This document shows positions 28,793 through 36,598 of a stretch of DNA of 64,000 nucleotides, one piece after another. The DNA is taken from the NCBI RefSeq assembly GCF_003287495.1, contig NZ_PRLE01000002.1:186001-250000 (forward strand). Reading direction: 5' to 3'. The notes below the pieces were generated by a model. The model was given only the letters and a program-made list of their open reading frames with translations. It searched no databases and was not told where the DNA came from. The stretch is from Faecalibacterium prausnitzii. GTDB taxonomy: Bacteria > Bacillota > Clostridia > Oscillospirales > Ruminococcaceae. Each line of letters starts with the position of its first letter. Positions within the stretch are counted from its first letter, which is position 1. A program made the position numbers and the translations under genes.

Positions 28793-29254
28793 ATGCGTGC
28801 TGTCATTCAGGCCGTCTCCTCCGCCAGTGTGCGGGTCAACGGCGGGGAGCCCCGGCCCATCGGCCCCGGCCTCGTCATCCTGCTGGGCGTCAAAGATACC
28901 GATACGCTGGACATCGTGCCCAAGCTGGCGGAAAAATGCGCGGGACTGCGCATTTTCAAGGACGAAAACGACAAGCTCAACCTCAGCGCAAAGGATCTCG
29001 GGTACTCGGCGCTGGTGGTGAGCCAGTTTACCCTCTACGGCGACACCCGCAAGGGGTTCCGTCCCAGCTTCATCAAGGCGGCAAAGCCCCCGCTGGCCGT
29101 GGATGCCTATGAGCTGTTCCTTGCCGAGATGAATCGGCAGGGCCTCAAGGAGGTCCAGCACGGCGAGTTCGGAGCCGACATGCAGGTCTCCCTCGTCAAC
29201 GAGGGACCCTGCACCATCGTCATTGATACCGACGAGTGGAAGCATAAAGAGTAA
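28793..29254 (+). CDS. dtd: D-aminoacyl-tRNA deacylase
   Basis: Removes D-amino acids (and glycine) mischarged on tRNA. It has 153 residues, typical size. The start MRAVIQAVSSASVRVNG and the signature SQFTLYGDTRKGFRPSF (containing the catalytic Thr/Ser-Gln region) and the C-terminal NEGPCTIVIDT are all present. It starts four bases after rsh, with AAGGAG inside the rsh end. Confidence 0.95.
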   Translation: MRAVIQAVSSASVRVNGGEPRPIGPGLVILLGVKDTDTLDIVPKLAEKCAGLRIFKDENDKLNLSAKDLGYSALVVSQFTLYGDTRKGFRPSFIKAAKPPLAVDAYELFLAEMNRQGLKEVQHGEFGADMQVSLVNEGPCTIVIDTDEWKHKE

Positions 29255-29259
29255 GAGCG

Positions 29260-29351
29260 CCCTCTCAGGCGCTTTGCGCCAGCTCGGCCTCCCTTTGTCG
29301 CTTACGCGACATCTCCCTCCGGCCGGAGGGAGTCTTTCAGAGGGCGAGCCA
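29260..29351. repeat. Dispersed stem-loop repeat, variant
   Basis: Begins GCCCTCTCAGGCGC with hairpins GGCGCTTTGCGCC, GTCGCTTACGCGAC and CTCCCTCCGGCCGGAGGGAG. It is related to the long-form repeats but lacks the terminal CCCTTGGCA. Confidence 0.7.
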
Positions 29352-29374
29352 AGATATTTGTGAAGGAGAACACG

Positions 29375-29995
29375 ATGCAGGCATTTCATCTTCTCGGCCC
29401 CGCGCCGTTTTACACCAATAGCTTCCTGCTCATCTCGGACGCGGGCCATGCGGTCATCATTGACCCGGCCGCCGAGGTGCAGGAGTACGATAAAATTCTA
29501 AAAGAGCACAACGCGCAGCTCACCACCATCCTCTGCACCCACGGCCACTATGACCATGTGGGCAGTGCAGGCACCCTCCGCCGGGAGCATAAGGCCAAGC
29601 TCTACTGTGAGCCGGTTGACTGCCGCGGCACCCAGCTGCTTCCCCTGAAAGCAGCCGATGTGGACAGCGGCTATGAGGAGGGGGAGACCATCGCCGTGGA
29701 TGAGCTCAAGTTCACGGTCTGGCACACCCCCGGCCACACGGAGGGCGGCGTGGTGCTGCTCTGCGGCGAGTACCTCTTTGCCGGGGACACGGTCTTTCAG
29801 GGCAGCATGGGCCGCACCGACCTGGAGGGCGGCGATGACCGCAAGATGGAGCAGAGCCTGCGCAAGTTTGCAAAGCTGCCCATCCCCCGCGGGACGCAGC
29901 TGCTGCCCGGCCACGGGGATTTTTCCACCATGGGGCAGGAGCTGGACAATAACTTCTATATCCGGCAGGCGCTCCGGAACGCAAAGGCGGAATAA
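29375..29995 (+). CDS. MBL-fold metallo-hydrolase
   Basis: Predicted glyoxalase II-like metallo-beta-lactamase-fold hydrolase of unknown substrate, 206 residues. The metal motif THGHYDHVG (HxHxDH) and the later ligands in HTPGHTEGG, FAGDTVF and PGHGDFS are visible. AAGGAG precedes ATG 29375. It overlaps nothing but leads by three bases into hemZ, an order seen in many Clostridia. Confidence 0.9.
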   Translation: MQAFHLLGPAPFYTNSFLLISDAGHAVIIDPAAEVQEYDKILKEHNAQLTTILCTHGHYDHVGSAGTLRREHKAKLYCEPVDCRGTQLLPLKAADVDSGYEEGETIAVDELKFTVWHTPGHTEGGVVLLCGEYLFAGDTVFQGSMGRTDLEGGDDRKMEQSLRKFAKLPIPRGTQLLPGHGDFSTMGQELDNNFYIRQALRNAKAE

Positions 29996-29998
29996 AGC

Positions 29999-31453
29999 AT
30001 GAAAATATATATCACAGGCCTGCCCTCCGGCTACGAGGTGGAGCATCTGGTCCGGCTGTTTTACCCCATGGCACCCCTGACCCTTACCGCCCCGGAGGAC
30101 GGCGAAGACTGCGTCTGGGCCGAAAAAAAGCCGGACGGCCTCTGGGCCATGGTGCGGGAGCAGGGAAAGAGCAAAACGGCGCAGGCCCTCCTGCCCGATA
30201 TCGAGACGCCGGAGTTTGCGCTTGCCAGCCTGACGTATGACCTGCTGCGGGCATGGACGGGCATCCGCCCGCCCTGGGGCAAGATGACGGGCGTCCGCCC
30301 GGTGCGCCTCATCCACGATAAGCGGGCCGCTGGCTGGAGCGAGGAGGACATCGACCAGTTTTTCCTGGGCCGGTTCGACTGCTCCCGGCAGAAATACCAG
30401 ATGGCCAAGGCCATTGCCGATCTGCAGGAGCCTATTTTAAAGGCGGGCAGCGTGCCCAAGACCTACAGCCTCTATATCGGCATCCCGTTCTGCCCCTCCC
30501 GGTGCAGCTATTGCAGCTTTGTCAGCTGCAACCTGGACCGGGACCGCAAGATGGTGCAGCCCTATGTGGACTGCCTCTGTCGGGAAGTTGAGGAGATCAA
30601 AGCACAGGCTGACAAAGCGGGCCTGACCCTCTGCAGCATCTACATTGGCGGCGGCACCCCCACCAGCCTCTCGGCGGATCAGCTGCGCCAGCTGATGGGC
30701 ACCGTGCGGGAGAATTTTAACCTCTCTCAGGTGATGGAGTACACCGTGGAGGCGGGCCGCCCGGACTGCACCGACGCCGAAAAGCTGGCGGTCATCAAGG
30801 AGTACGGGGCCACCCGCATCTCCATCAACCCCCAGACATTCTCGGACGAGGTGCTGGCCGGCATTGGCCGCAAGCACTCGGCACAGGACATTCTGGACTG
30901 CTACGCCGACGCCCGGAAAGCAGGCCACGAGGACATCAACATGGACCTCATCGCGGGCCTGCCGGGGGACACGGTGGAGGGCTTTGAGCATAGTCTGCGG
31001 CAGGCCATCGCGCTGGACCCGGAGAATATCACCGTCCACACCCTGACCCTCAAGCGGGCCTCCCGCATCGTGATGGAGGACCAGAAAGAGAACGACTACG
31101 CCGATGTAGCCGCCATGCTGGAAAAATGCCATCTGCTGGCCGAGGCGGGCTACCGCCCGTATTACCTCTACCGCCAGAAGAATACCTTGCAAAATCTGGA
31201 AAATGTGGGCTGGTGCAAGCCGGGCCACGAGGGATATTATAATATCTATATCATGGAGGAAGTCCAGACCATCCTCTCCGCCGGCGCGGGCGGCAGCACC
31301 AAGCTGGTGGCCGACGGCGGAAAACGGATGCAGCGCATCTTCAATTTCAAGTATCCGAATGAGTATATCCAGCGCTTTGCGGAGGTACTGGAACGGAAAA
31401 AAGGAGTGGCTGATTTTTATGATCACGATTTGGGTCCCGAAACGGTTGGTTGA
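29999..31453 (+). CDS. hemZ: Coproporphyrinogen dehydrogenase-like radical SAM protein HemZ
   Basis: Radical SAM protein of the HemN/HemZ family, annotated as oxygen-independent coproporphyrinogen III oxidase. It has 484 residues: a ~160-residue N-terminal domain specific to HemZ, then the iron-sulfur motif FCPSRCSYCSF (CxxxCxxC) at ~residues 165-175, the SAM glycine-rich motif YIGGGTPT and a C-terminal HemN-like domain (RQKNTLQNLENVGW). No other haem biosynthesis gene is visible, so the actual substrate is uncertain. Its last 35 bases overlap the next gene. Confidence 0.88.
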   Translation: MKIYITGLPSGYEVEHLVRLFYPMAPLTLTAPEDGEDCVWAEKKPDGLWAMVREQGKSKTAQALLPDIETPEFALASLTYDLLRAWTGIRPPWGKMTGVRPVRLIHDKRAAGWSEEDIDQFFLGRFDCSRQKYQMAKAIADLQEPILKAGSVPKTYSLYIGIPFCPSRCSYCSFVSCNLDRDRKMVQPYVDCLCREVEEIKAQADKAGLTLCSIYIGGGTPTSLSADQLRQLMGTVRENFNLSQVMEYTVEAGRPDCTDAEKLAVIKEYGATRISINPQTFSDEVLAGIGRKHSAQDILDCYADARKAGHEDINMDLIAGLPGDTVEGFEHSLRQAIALDPENITVHTLTLKRASRIVMEDQKENDYADVAAMLEKCHLLAEAGYRPYYLYRQKNTLQNLENVGWCKPGHEGYYNIYIMEEVQTILSAGAGGSTKLVADGGKRMQRIFNFKYPNEYIQRFAEVLERKKGVADFYDHDLGPETVG

Positions 31454-32372
31454 AGTCGGGCTGTACAACGTTGCAGCCCGCAGCCCGGCGGAGCTTGCCT
31501 CCCTGAGCGAGCAGAGCTACCGGGAGCGGGTGCGCTATGCCGCCGAGAAAGTGCGCTTTTCCGGCACGAAGATCGTCATGCTGACCGGCCCCTCGGCCAG
31601 CGGCAAGACCACCTCGGCTCATAAGCTGGCCGAGGAGCTGGAGCGCCAGGGCACCCCGGCCAGGGTGGTCAGCCTGGACAACTTCTTCCGGGGGGCCCAG
31701 TATTACCCCCGCCTGCCGGACGGCACGCTGGACTATGAGAACCCCGACACGCTGGATCTGCCCCTCATCCGCCAGTGCCTCAAGGAGCTGAACGAGACGG
31801 GCAAGACCATGCTGCCCGTCTACGATTTTTCCAAGGAGGCACGCTCCAGTGAGACGGAAGAGATCGACCTGAAAGGCGGCGTCTGCATTGTGGAGGGCAT
31901 CCACGCCCTCAACCCGGAGCTGACGAGCCTTGTTCCTGGCGACCAGATCTACCGCGTCTATGCGGGCCTGCGGGAGGAATACTGCATCGACGGCCGTCGC
32001 ACCATCAACACCCAGGATATCCGCCTGTGCCGCCGCACCCTGCGCGACGCCGCCACCCGCGGCCGCAGCCCGGCCAAAACGCTGGCCATGTGGGACCGTG
32101 TGCTGGACGGCGAGACCCGGTATATCAAGGGGTTCAAGACCACGGCGGATTTCCTGCTGGATACCTCGTTCACCTATGAGCTGGGCCTGATCGCAAAGCT
32201 GCTGCAAAAGGTGCGCCAGCAGTTCACGCTGGAGGGCCATAACGCGGAGCTCTGGGACGAGACCGCCCGCCGCTTTGAGCATGTGGCCCCGGTGGCGCTG
32301 GACCTGCTGCCCGCCGACAGTATGCTGCGGGAATTCTATGCCGGCGAGATCGGCGGCAAAACCGCGCAGTGA
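31419..32372 (+). CDS. Uridine-kinase-like nucleoside kinase
   Basis: P-loop kinase of the phosphoribulokinase/uridine kinase family, likely phosphorylating a nucleoside. It has 317 residues with Walker A GPSASGKTTSA near residue 50, the lid and substrate region SLDNFFRGAQYYPRLPDG, VEGIHALNP and a C-terminal helical part. Many clostridial relatives are ~550 residues with an added N-terminal TGS-like half, so this one is short. ATG 31419 has AAGGAG at 12 bases and lies inside the hemZ end. It could complete salvage of imported nucleosides. Confidence 0.85.
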   Translation: MITIWVPKRLVEVGLYNVAARSPAELASLSEQSYRERVRYAAEKVRFSGTKIVMLTGPSASGKTTSAHKLAEELERQGTPARVVSLDNFFRGAQYYPRLPDGTLDYENPDTLDLPLIRQCLKELNETGKTMLPVYDFSKEARSSETEEIDLKGGVCIVEGIHALNPELTSLVPGDQIYRVYAGLREEYCIDGRRTINTQDIRLCRRTLRDAATRGRSPAKTLAMWDRVLDGETRYIKGFKTTADFLLDTSFTYELGLIAKLLQKVRQQFTLEGHNAELWDETARRFEHVAPVALDLLPADSMLREFYAGEIGGKTAQ

Positions 32373-32445
32373 CGCGCTCTTTTGTGCAAATGCGAAAAAA
32401 TTGTTGCCAAACCTGCACCAAACTGTAAAAGTTGCGGTGGATTCG

Positions 32446-32474
32446 TTGCAATCCCCTTTTGAGTGCGCTATAAT
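32446..32474 (+). promoter_or_regulatory. Promoter of the zinc-ribbon protein gene
   Basis: TTGCAA (32446-32451), 17-base spacer, TATAAT (32469-32474), giving a leader of about 85 bases. Confidence 0.85.
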
Positions 32475-32565
32475 GAAACCACCATCTGGAAGCACGGGCA
32501 GGACGCCTGTGCCGTTGGCAGAAACCCGGAAAAACTGCCGGGTACAAACAAGAGAGGTGCCTTTT

Positions 32566-33015
32566 ATGGATTTCAATAAGCTCAAGGAAATGGGTCTGGA
32601 ATACGCCGAGAAAGGCAAGAATGCCGCTATGGATCTGGCCGAGAGAGGCAAGACCCAGGCAAAAATCGTGAGCGAGCAGGCAAAGCTGGCCAAGGCACAG
32701 CGTCAGCTGGGCGCGCTGGTCTACAGCCTGGCCAAGGGCAATGAGGAAAACCAGCCCCTCGTGGACAAATACATCGAGATGATCGATTCCATTGAGCAGG
32801 AGCTGGCGTCCCTCAAGGAGGCGCTTGGCCCCGCCGCGGTGGAGATCACCCGTGATCTGGAGGAAGAGCCTGTTGCAGCGGATGCCGCTCCCACGGAAGA
32901 ACCGGCAGCAGAAACGCCCGCCGCCGCGGAGGATGCCCCCAAGGCCTGCCCCCAGTGCGGTGCTCCGGTCTCGGACGATGCACTGTTCTGCAACAAGTGC
33001 GGCGCGCAGCTGTAA
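32566..33015 (+). CDS. Small coiled-coil protein with C-terminal zinc ribbon
   Basis: 149-residue protein of unknown function. Residues 1-90 are predicted helical and coiled-coil-like (LAKAQRQLGALVYSLA, IEQELASLKEAL), followed by an Ala/Pro/Glu-rich linker and a terminal zinc ribbon with two CxxC knuckles (CPQCGAPV, CNKCGAQL). AGAGAGG precedes ATG 32566; other in-frame codons upstream lie before the promoter. It stands alone between the nucleoside kinase and mazG. Confidence 0.85.
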   Translation: MDFNKLKEMGLEYAEKGKNAAMDLAERGKTQAKIVSEQAKLAKAQRQLGALVYSLAKGNEENQPLVDKYIEMIDSIEQELASLKEALGPAAVEITRDLEEEPVAADAAPTEEPAAETPAAAEDAPKACPQCGAPVSDDALFCNKCGAQL

Positions 33016-33034
33016 GTACAGCCAAAATTCCGCT

Positions 33035-33066
33035 GGGGCGGTGTCCTGCTGGGGTACCGCCCCTTT
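33035..33066 (+). terminator. Probable terminator after the zinc-ribbon gene
   Basis: GGGGCGGT / ACCGCCCC stem followed by only TTT, so it may be weak. Confidence 0.55.
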
Positions 33067-33123
33067 GTATGTGAAAAATGTGCGAGAAATTGGCCGCAAA
33101 AGCCGGAAAATGCGCTTGAACCC

Positions 33124-33152
33124 TTGCAAAAGGGCGAAAGCTGCGGTACAAT
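33124..33152 (+). promoter_or_regulatory. mazG promoter
   Basis: TTGCAA (33124-33129), 17-base spacer, TACAAT (33147-33152). Confidence 0.75.
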
Positions 33153-33187
33153 TAAAATCCAGTTTTTGAGCACAGGAGGGATGCGCC

Positions 33188-33889
33188 ATGCAGGACTGGC
33201 CGGATCGTGAGCACTATACGGCCGAGGATCTTGTCCAGATCATCCGCATCCTGCGGGACCCGGAAACGGGCTGTCCGTGGGACAAGGTGCAGACCCACGC
33301 CTCCATCCGGAAAAACTTCCTGGAGGAGACCTGTGAGGCGCTGGAGGCCATTGACGCCGACGATGCCGACATGCTCCGGGAGGAGCTGGGCGATGTGCTG
33401 ATGCAGGTGGCGTTCCATGTGGTGCTGGAGGAAGAGCGCGGGCGGCTCAACTTTGAGCAGATCTGCCGGGAGGTGTGCGAGAAGCTGGTCTTCCGCCACC
33501 CGAACATCTTTGCTTCCTCCGCGGCCCGGAATGCTGGTATAAACAGCTGGGACGCGCTCAAAAATAAGGAAAAGGGCCGCCGGACCCTGGCCGATGAGCT
33601 GGATACCGTGCCGGCCACCCTGCCTGCGCTGATGCGTGCCCAGAAGCTGCAGAAGCGGGCGGCAGGCCATGGCGTGGGCAGCCAGACGCCCCGGCAGGCA
33701 GAGAATGTCCTGCACGCGGCGGAGGCGGCCTGGGATGCCAGAACACCGGAAAACGCCCCGCAGGCGGCTGGTGAGCTGCTGTTTGCCGCCGTGGACGCCC
33801 TGCGGCAGGAGGGCATTGACGCCGAGGAGGCGCTGACCTTTGCCGCCAAACGCTTTGCGCGGGAAGCAAAGCACCAATCAAACGGGTAA
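33188..33889 (+). CDS. mazG: Nucleoside triphosphate pyrophosphohydrolase MazG
   Basis: House-cleaning NTP pyrophosphatase. It has 233 residues with two MazG-type halves: the first carries CPWDKVQTHASIRKNFLEE, EELGDVLMQVAFHV (ExxD metal motif) and FRHPNIF; the second is shorter and ends EEALTFAAKRFA. It heads the block mazG-hup-rqcP-yabP-yabQ-divIC-yabR, which corresponds to yabN-yabO-yabP-yabQ-divIC-yabR of Bacillus subtilis. Confidence 0.93.
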   Translation: MQDWPDREHYTAEDLVQIIRILRDPETGCPWDKVQTHASIRKNFLEETCEALEAIDADDADMLREELGDVLMQVAFHVVLEEERGRLNFEQICREVCEKLVFRHPNIFASSAARNAGINSWDALKNKEKGRRTLADELDTVPATLPALMRAQKLQKRAAGHGVGSQTPRQAENVLHAAEAAWDARTPENAPQAAGELLFAAVDALRQEGIDAEEALTFAAKRFAREAKHQSNG

Positions 33890-33956
33890 CAGGCAGAGAG
33901 ACTGCCTGCTCGAATAACAAAACGAAGAAGAGAAACATTTGTGGAGGTTTTCGATT

Positions 33957-34226
33957 ATGACCAAGACGGATCTGATCGCACAGGTTGCGGCAAATACCGA
34001 GATGAGCAAGAAGAGCGCGGAGATGGCAGTCAACGCTGCTTTTGAGGCACTGGGCAAGGCAATGGCTGAGGGTGAGAAGATCTCCATCTCCGGCTTTGGC
34101 ACCTTTGAGGTGCGTGAGCGCGCCGAGCGTCAGGGCATCAACCCCCGCACCCGCGAGCCCATCACCATCGCTGCTTCCAAGAGCATCGTCTTCAAGCCCG
34201 GCAAGGCTCTGAAAGACACCCTGTAA
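33957..34226 (+). CDS. hup: HU-family DNA-binding protein
   Basis: Histone-like nucleoid protein, 89 residues. The chain is typical HU: MTKTDLIAQVA, the dimer core, FGTFEVRERAERQGINPRT with the DNA-binding arm, and FKPGKALKDTL at the end. GGAGG precedes ATG 33957. The strong ribosome site and the following terminator fit a highly expressed gene. Confidence 0.95.
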   Translation: MTKTDLIAQVAANTEMSKKSAEMAVNAAFEALGKAMAEGEKISISGFGTFEVRERAERQGINPRTREPITIAASKSIVFKPGKALKDTL

Positions 34227-34239
34227 AAACTGCTTTTTG

Positions 34240-34275
34240 CCGCCGGAACCTCCCACCGAGGCCCGGCGGTTTTTG
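34240..34275 (+). terminator. hup terminator
   Basis: CCGCCGG / CGGCGG stem around an 18-base loop, then TTTTT. Confidence 0.7.
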
Positions 34276-34284
34276 TTGTGGAAA

Positions 34285-34387
34285 CCTCTCAGTCATCGCT
34301 TCGCGATGCCAGCCACTCCCCTTTCGGCACTTTCGTGCCACCTCCCCCGACCGGGGGAGTCTTTCCTGAGCAGGGGAGCCCTTGGCA
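34285..34387. repeat. Dispersed stem-loop repeat (long form)
   Basis: Nearly identical to 1457-1559 (CCTCTCAGTCATCG...CCCTTGGCA) with the same hairpins. Variable hairpin arms change in a paired way (ATGCTTCGCAT versus ATCGCTTCGCGAT). Confidence 0.85.
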
Positions 34388-34466
34388 GGCCGGGCAGGTC
34401 TGAGCAGGACGCATGGGCTTTCCCTGTTGTCAAAGGGCGGGCCCTGCTGTCTAGATTGGAGTCTTT

Positions 34467-34712
34467 ATGAGATTGGACAAATATCTGAAAGTTTCGCGGC
34501 TCATCAAGCGCCGCACCGTAGCCAATGAGGTGGCTGATGCAGGCCGGATCCTCATCAACGGCAAGATCGCCAAGGCCAGCCAGGCCGTCAAGGCCGGGGA
34601 CATCATTGAGGTGACGTTCGGCAACCGGCCCATCAAGGTCAAGGTGCTCTCCGATGTGGAGCCCCGCACCAAGGACGTGGCCCGGGAGATGTACGAGATC
34701 ATCAGCGAATAA
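34467..34712 (+). CDS. rqcP: S4-domain RNA-binding protein RqcP (YabO)
   Basis: Small S4 RNA-binding protein, 81 residues, matching YabO/RqcP, which helps Ala-tail elongation during ribosome-associated quality control. The S4 fold is visible from [16 protein letters not shown] to AGDIIEV. It lies in the conserved position before yabP. No strong ribosome site is visible before the ATG. Confidence 0.9.
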   Translation: MRLDKYLKVSRLIKRRTVANEVADAGRILINGKIAKASQAVKAGDIIEVTFGNRPIKVKVLSDVEPRTKDVAREMYEIISE

Positions 34713-34757
34713 CCCCGCCGGCCTCCTCATACTCTGTAAAAAGGGGAGGGGAGACGG

Positions 34758-35042
34758 ATGACAAAGGCGGAAGCACAAAATAATAACGCCCTGCCCCATG
34801 ACCTGATCCTGGAGGGGCGGGGGAAGCTGACCGTGACCGGCGTGCGGCGGATGCTGCGGTGTGACCCCGACAGCGCCGCCATGGAGACCACCAAGGGCAC
34901 CCTCACGCTGGCCGGGGCCCAGCTCAGCGTCACCAGCCTCGATCTCGACAAAGGCGAGGTGAAGCTCACCGGGCGGGTGGATGTGCTGGAGTATACGGCT
35001 CAGCGGACGGCGGGCGGGTTTCTGCACCGCCTGTTCCGCTGA
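34758..35042 (+). CDS. yabP: Sporulation protein YabP
   Basis: 94-residue YabP-family protein, needed in Bacillus for spore coat/cortex assembly. Recognised by LILEGRGKLTVTGVRRMLR, a central strand region with TTKGTLTLAG and LDLDKGEVKLTGRVDVLEY, and by its place between rqcP and yabQ. AGGGGAGGGGAG precedes the ATG. The stop overlaps the yabQ start (TGATG). Intact length suggests the gene is under selection, although the likely host genus is described as non-spore-forming. Confidence 0.88.
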   Translation: MTKAEAQNNNALPHDLILEGRGKLTVTGVRRMLRCDPDSAAMETTKGTLTLAGAQLSVTSLDLDKGEVKLTGRVDVLEYTAQRTAGGFLHRLFR

Positions 35043-35500
35043 TGGGCCCGGCGCTTTCCCCCGGGCAGGTGGGGCAGGAGGCTGCCGCCTGCGCCGTGCT
35101 GGGGGCCTGCCTCGGGGCAGGCCGGGCATTTTTCCCGGTGCGGGGGCGGGGGGCGCTTCTGCCGGACGTGCTGCTGATGGGCGGCCTTTTGCTGGGCACC
35201 CAGAGCTACGCGGCCTCCCTCAGCGCCGGGGGTGTGCCGCGCTGGTACATGCTGGCGGCAGCCATTGCAGGCATTGCGCTGGCAGAGCACCTGTTGGGGG
35301 TTCCGCTGCGGGCCGTGGGCCGGGTGCTGCGCAGGCCGCTGGATGGGCTGGCAAAATACGCCGCGGCCCATGCCCAGGCCCGTGCCGCCCGCAAAAAGGC
35401 GGCCAAAGAACGCCGGAACGAAAAAAGACTTGCAAAAAAACCGAAAAAGAACTTGCCAAGTGAGCGGCGCGTGTTGTATAATTCAAACGTATCAAAGTAA
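35042..35500 (+). CDS. yabQ: Spore cortex biosynthesis protein YabQ (divergent)
   Basis: 152-residue membrane protein in the yabQ position. There are three or four hydrophobic segments in residues 10-105 (CAVLGACLGAGRAFF, MLAAAIAGIALAEHLL) and a very basic Lys/Arg/Ala C-terminal tail. Sequence similarity to YabQ is weak to the eye; assignment rests on size, topology and its tight position between yabP and divIC. Confidence 0.75.
   Translation: MGPALSPGQVGQEAAACAVLGACLGAGRAFFPVRGRGALLPDVLLMGGLLLGTQSYAASLSAGGVPRWYMLAAAIAGIALAEHLLGVPLRAVGRVLRRPLDGLAKYAAAHAQARAARKKAAKERRNEKRLAKKPKKNLPSERRVLYNSNVSK
35453..35482 (+). promoter_or_regulatory. divIC promoter
   Basis: TTGCCA (35453-35458), 18-base spacer, TATAAT (35477-35482). 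It lies inside the yabQ 3' end, so division genes can be expressed without yabPQ. Confidence 0.75.
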
Positions 35501-35545
35501 GAGTACAGGCGCAAAAAGCCTGCTGTATGTACGGGGGCTTACACT

Positions 35546-35851
35546 ATGACGAATCCGGGCCGCAAGCGGCGGAAACGCAAAACCGTGCTGGGAGTGTTTT
35601 TCCGGCTGTTTTTTGTATTGCTGCTGCTCAGTATGCTGGCAGCGTATATCTCCAACCAGGTAGCCATCAGCTCCAAACGCGCGGAGCTGCAGACTCTGCA
35701 GGAGCAGATCAGCCAGCAGCAGACAAAAAATGAAGAGATGCAGCGCATCCTCAGTGGTGATTCGGACGAGGTGACCGAGTGGGTCGCGCGGGACTCTTAT
35801 AATTACGCAGCTGCCAATGAGCGCATCTTTGTGGATGTGACGGGCAACTGA
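35546..35851 (+). CDS. divIC: Septum formation initiator DivIC/FtsB-like
   Basis: 101-residue bitopic division protein: basic cytoplasmic N-terminus (RKRRKRK), one membrane helix at ~residues 17-36 (FFRLFFVLLLLSMLAAY), a coiled coil (LQTLQEQISQQQTKNEEMQ), and a short extracellular tail. It is part of the divisome FtsL/DivIC/DivIB subcomplex in relatives. Position next to yabQ and yabR supports DivIC rather than FtsL. Confidence 0.9.
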   Translation: MTNPGRKRRKRKTVLGVFFRLFFVLLLLSMLAAYISNQVAISSKRAELQTLQEQISQQQTKNEEMQRILSGDSDEVTEWVARDSYNYAAANERIFVDVTGN

Positions 35852-35917
35852 AGCCGCACCCCCGGTCCCCCTGCGGCAGACCGGATACTATCAGGAGAAG
35901 AACAGGAGTATTGAGCT

Positions 35918-36490
35918 TTGGCAATTGAGGTAGGAAACATTTTCGAGGGTCGTGTCACAGGCGTGAAGCCGTTTGGCGCGTTTGTCGCGCTGCCGGAGGG
36001 CCGCGTGGGCATGGTCCATATTTCCGAGGTGTCCAATGAGTTTGTGCAGGACATTGCAGCCGTCCTGCACGATGGCGATACGGTCAAAGTCCAGGTCATC
36101 AACGTGGCCCCGGACGGAAAGATCGCGCTTTCCATCAAGCGGCTGCTGCCCCAGGAACCCCGTGCTCCCCGCGCGCCGCGGGAGGATCGCGGGCCACGGC
36201 CTTATGGCAATGGCCCCCGGGAGGGTGGTCATGGCGGCAATCGCGGCGGCCGGTTTGGCGGCGGTCAGGGCGGTGGACGCCCGCCCCGTGAGGGGGGCCG
36301 TCCGGCCCGGGAGGCTGCTCCCCGTGTGTGGCAGCCCAAGGCACCCGCCCGCAGCGACAACCTGAGCTTTGAGGACATGATGAGCCGCTTCAAGAGCCAG
36401 AGCGAAGAGAAAATGGCGGATCTCGACCACGAGACCAACAACCGCCGCGGCGGTGGCTACGCCCCCCGTGGCCGTGGCGGACGCCGCTGA
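35918..36490 (+). CDS. yabR: S1 RNA-binding protein (YabR-like) with Gly/Arg-rich tail
   Basis: 190 residues. Residues 4-72 form an S1 domain (VGNIFEGRVTGVKPFGAFVAL, VQVINVAPDGKIALSIKRL) like YabR/general stress protein 13. The following ~70 residues are a low-complexity Arg/Gly/Pro segment with RGG-like repeats, then a short helix SFEDMMSRFKSQSEEKM and another Arg/Gly end. Start is TTG 35918 with AGGAG about 10 bases upstream. Likely ribosome- or RNA-associated; the tail is longer than in Bacillus. Confidence 0.88.
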   Translation: MAIEVGNIFEGRVTGVKPFGAFVALPEGRVGMVHISEVSNEFVQDIAAVLHDGDTVKVQVINVAPDGKIALSIKRLLPQEPRAPRAPREDRGPRPYGNGPREGGHGGNRGGRFGGGQGGGRPPREGGRPAREAAPRVWQPKAPARSDNLSFEDMMSRFKSQSEEKMADLDHETNNRRGGGYAPRGRGGRR

Positions 36491-36506
36491 TACAAGTACC
36501 ACCAAC

Positions 36507-36537
36507 GGGCCTGCCCCCAGCGGGGCGGGCCTGTTTT
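36507..36537 (+). terminator. Probable terminator after yabR
   Basis: GGCCTGCCCC / GGGGCGGGCC stem, then TGTTTTG. Confidence 0.6.
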
Positions 36538-36598
36538 GCCCATGCACGGCGGCAGCCGGAACAAGCGGCCCCGTACAGAACCAGGAAAGGAAACCAAA

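Noticed and set aside
26332-28806. 824-codon open frame on the minus strand
   Set aside because: Antisense of the (p)ppGpp synthetase gene.
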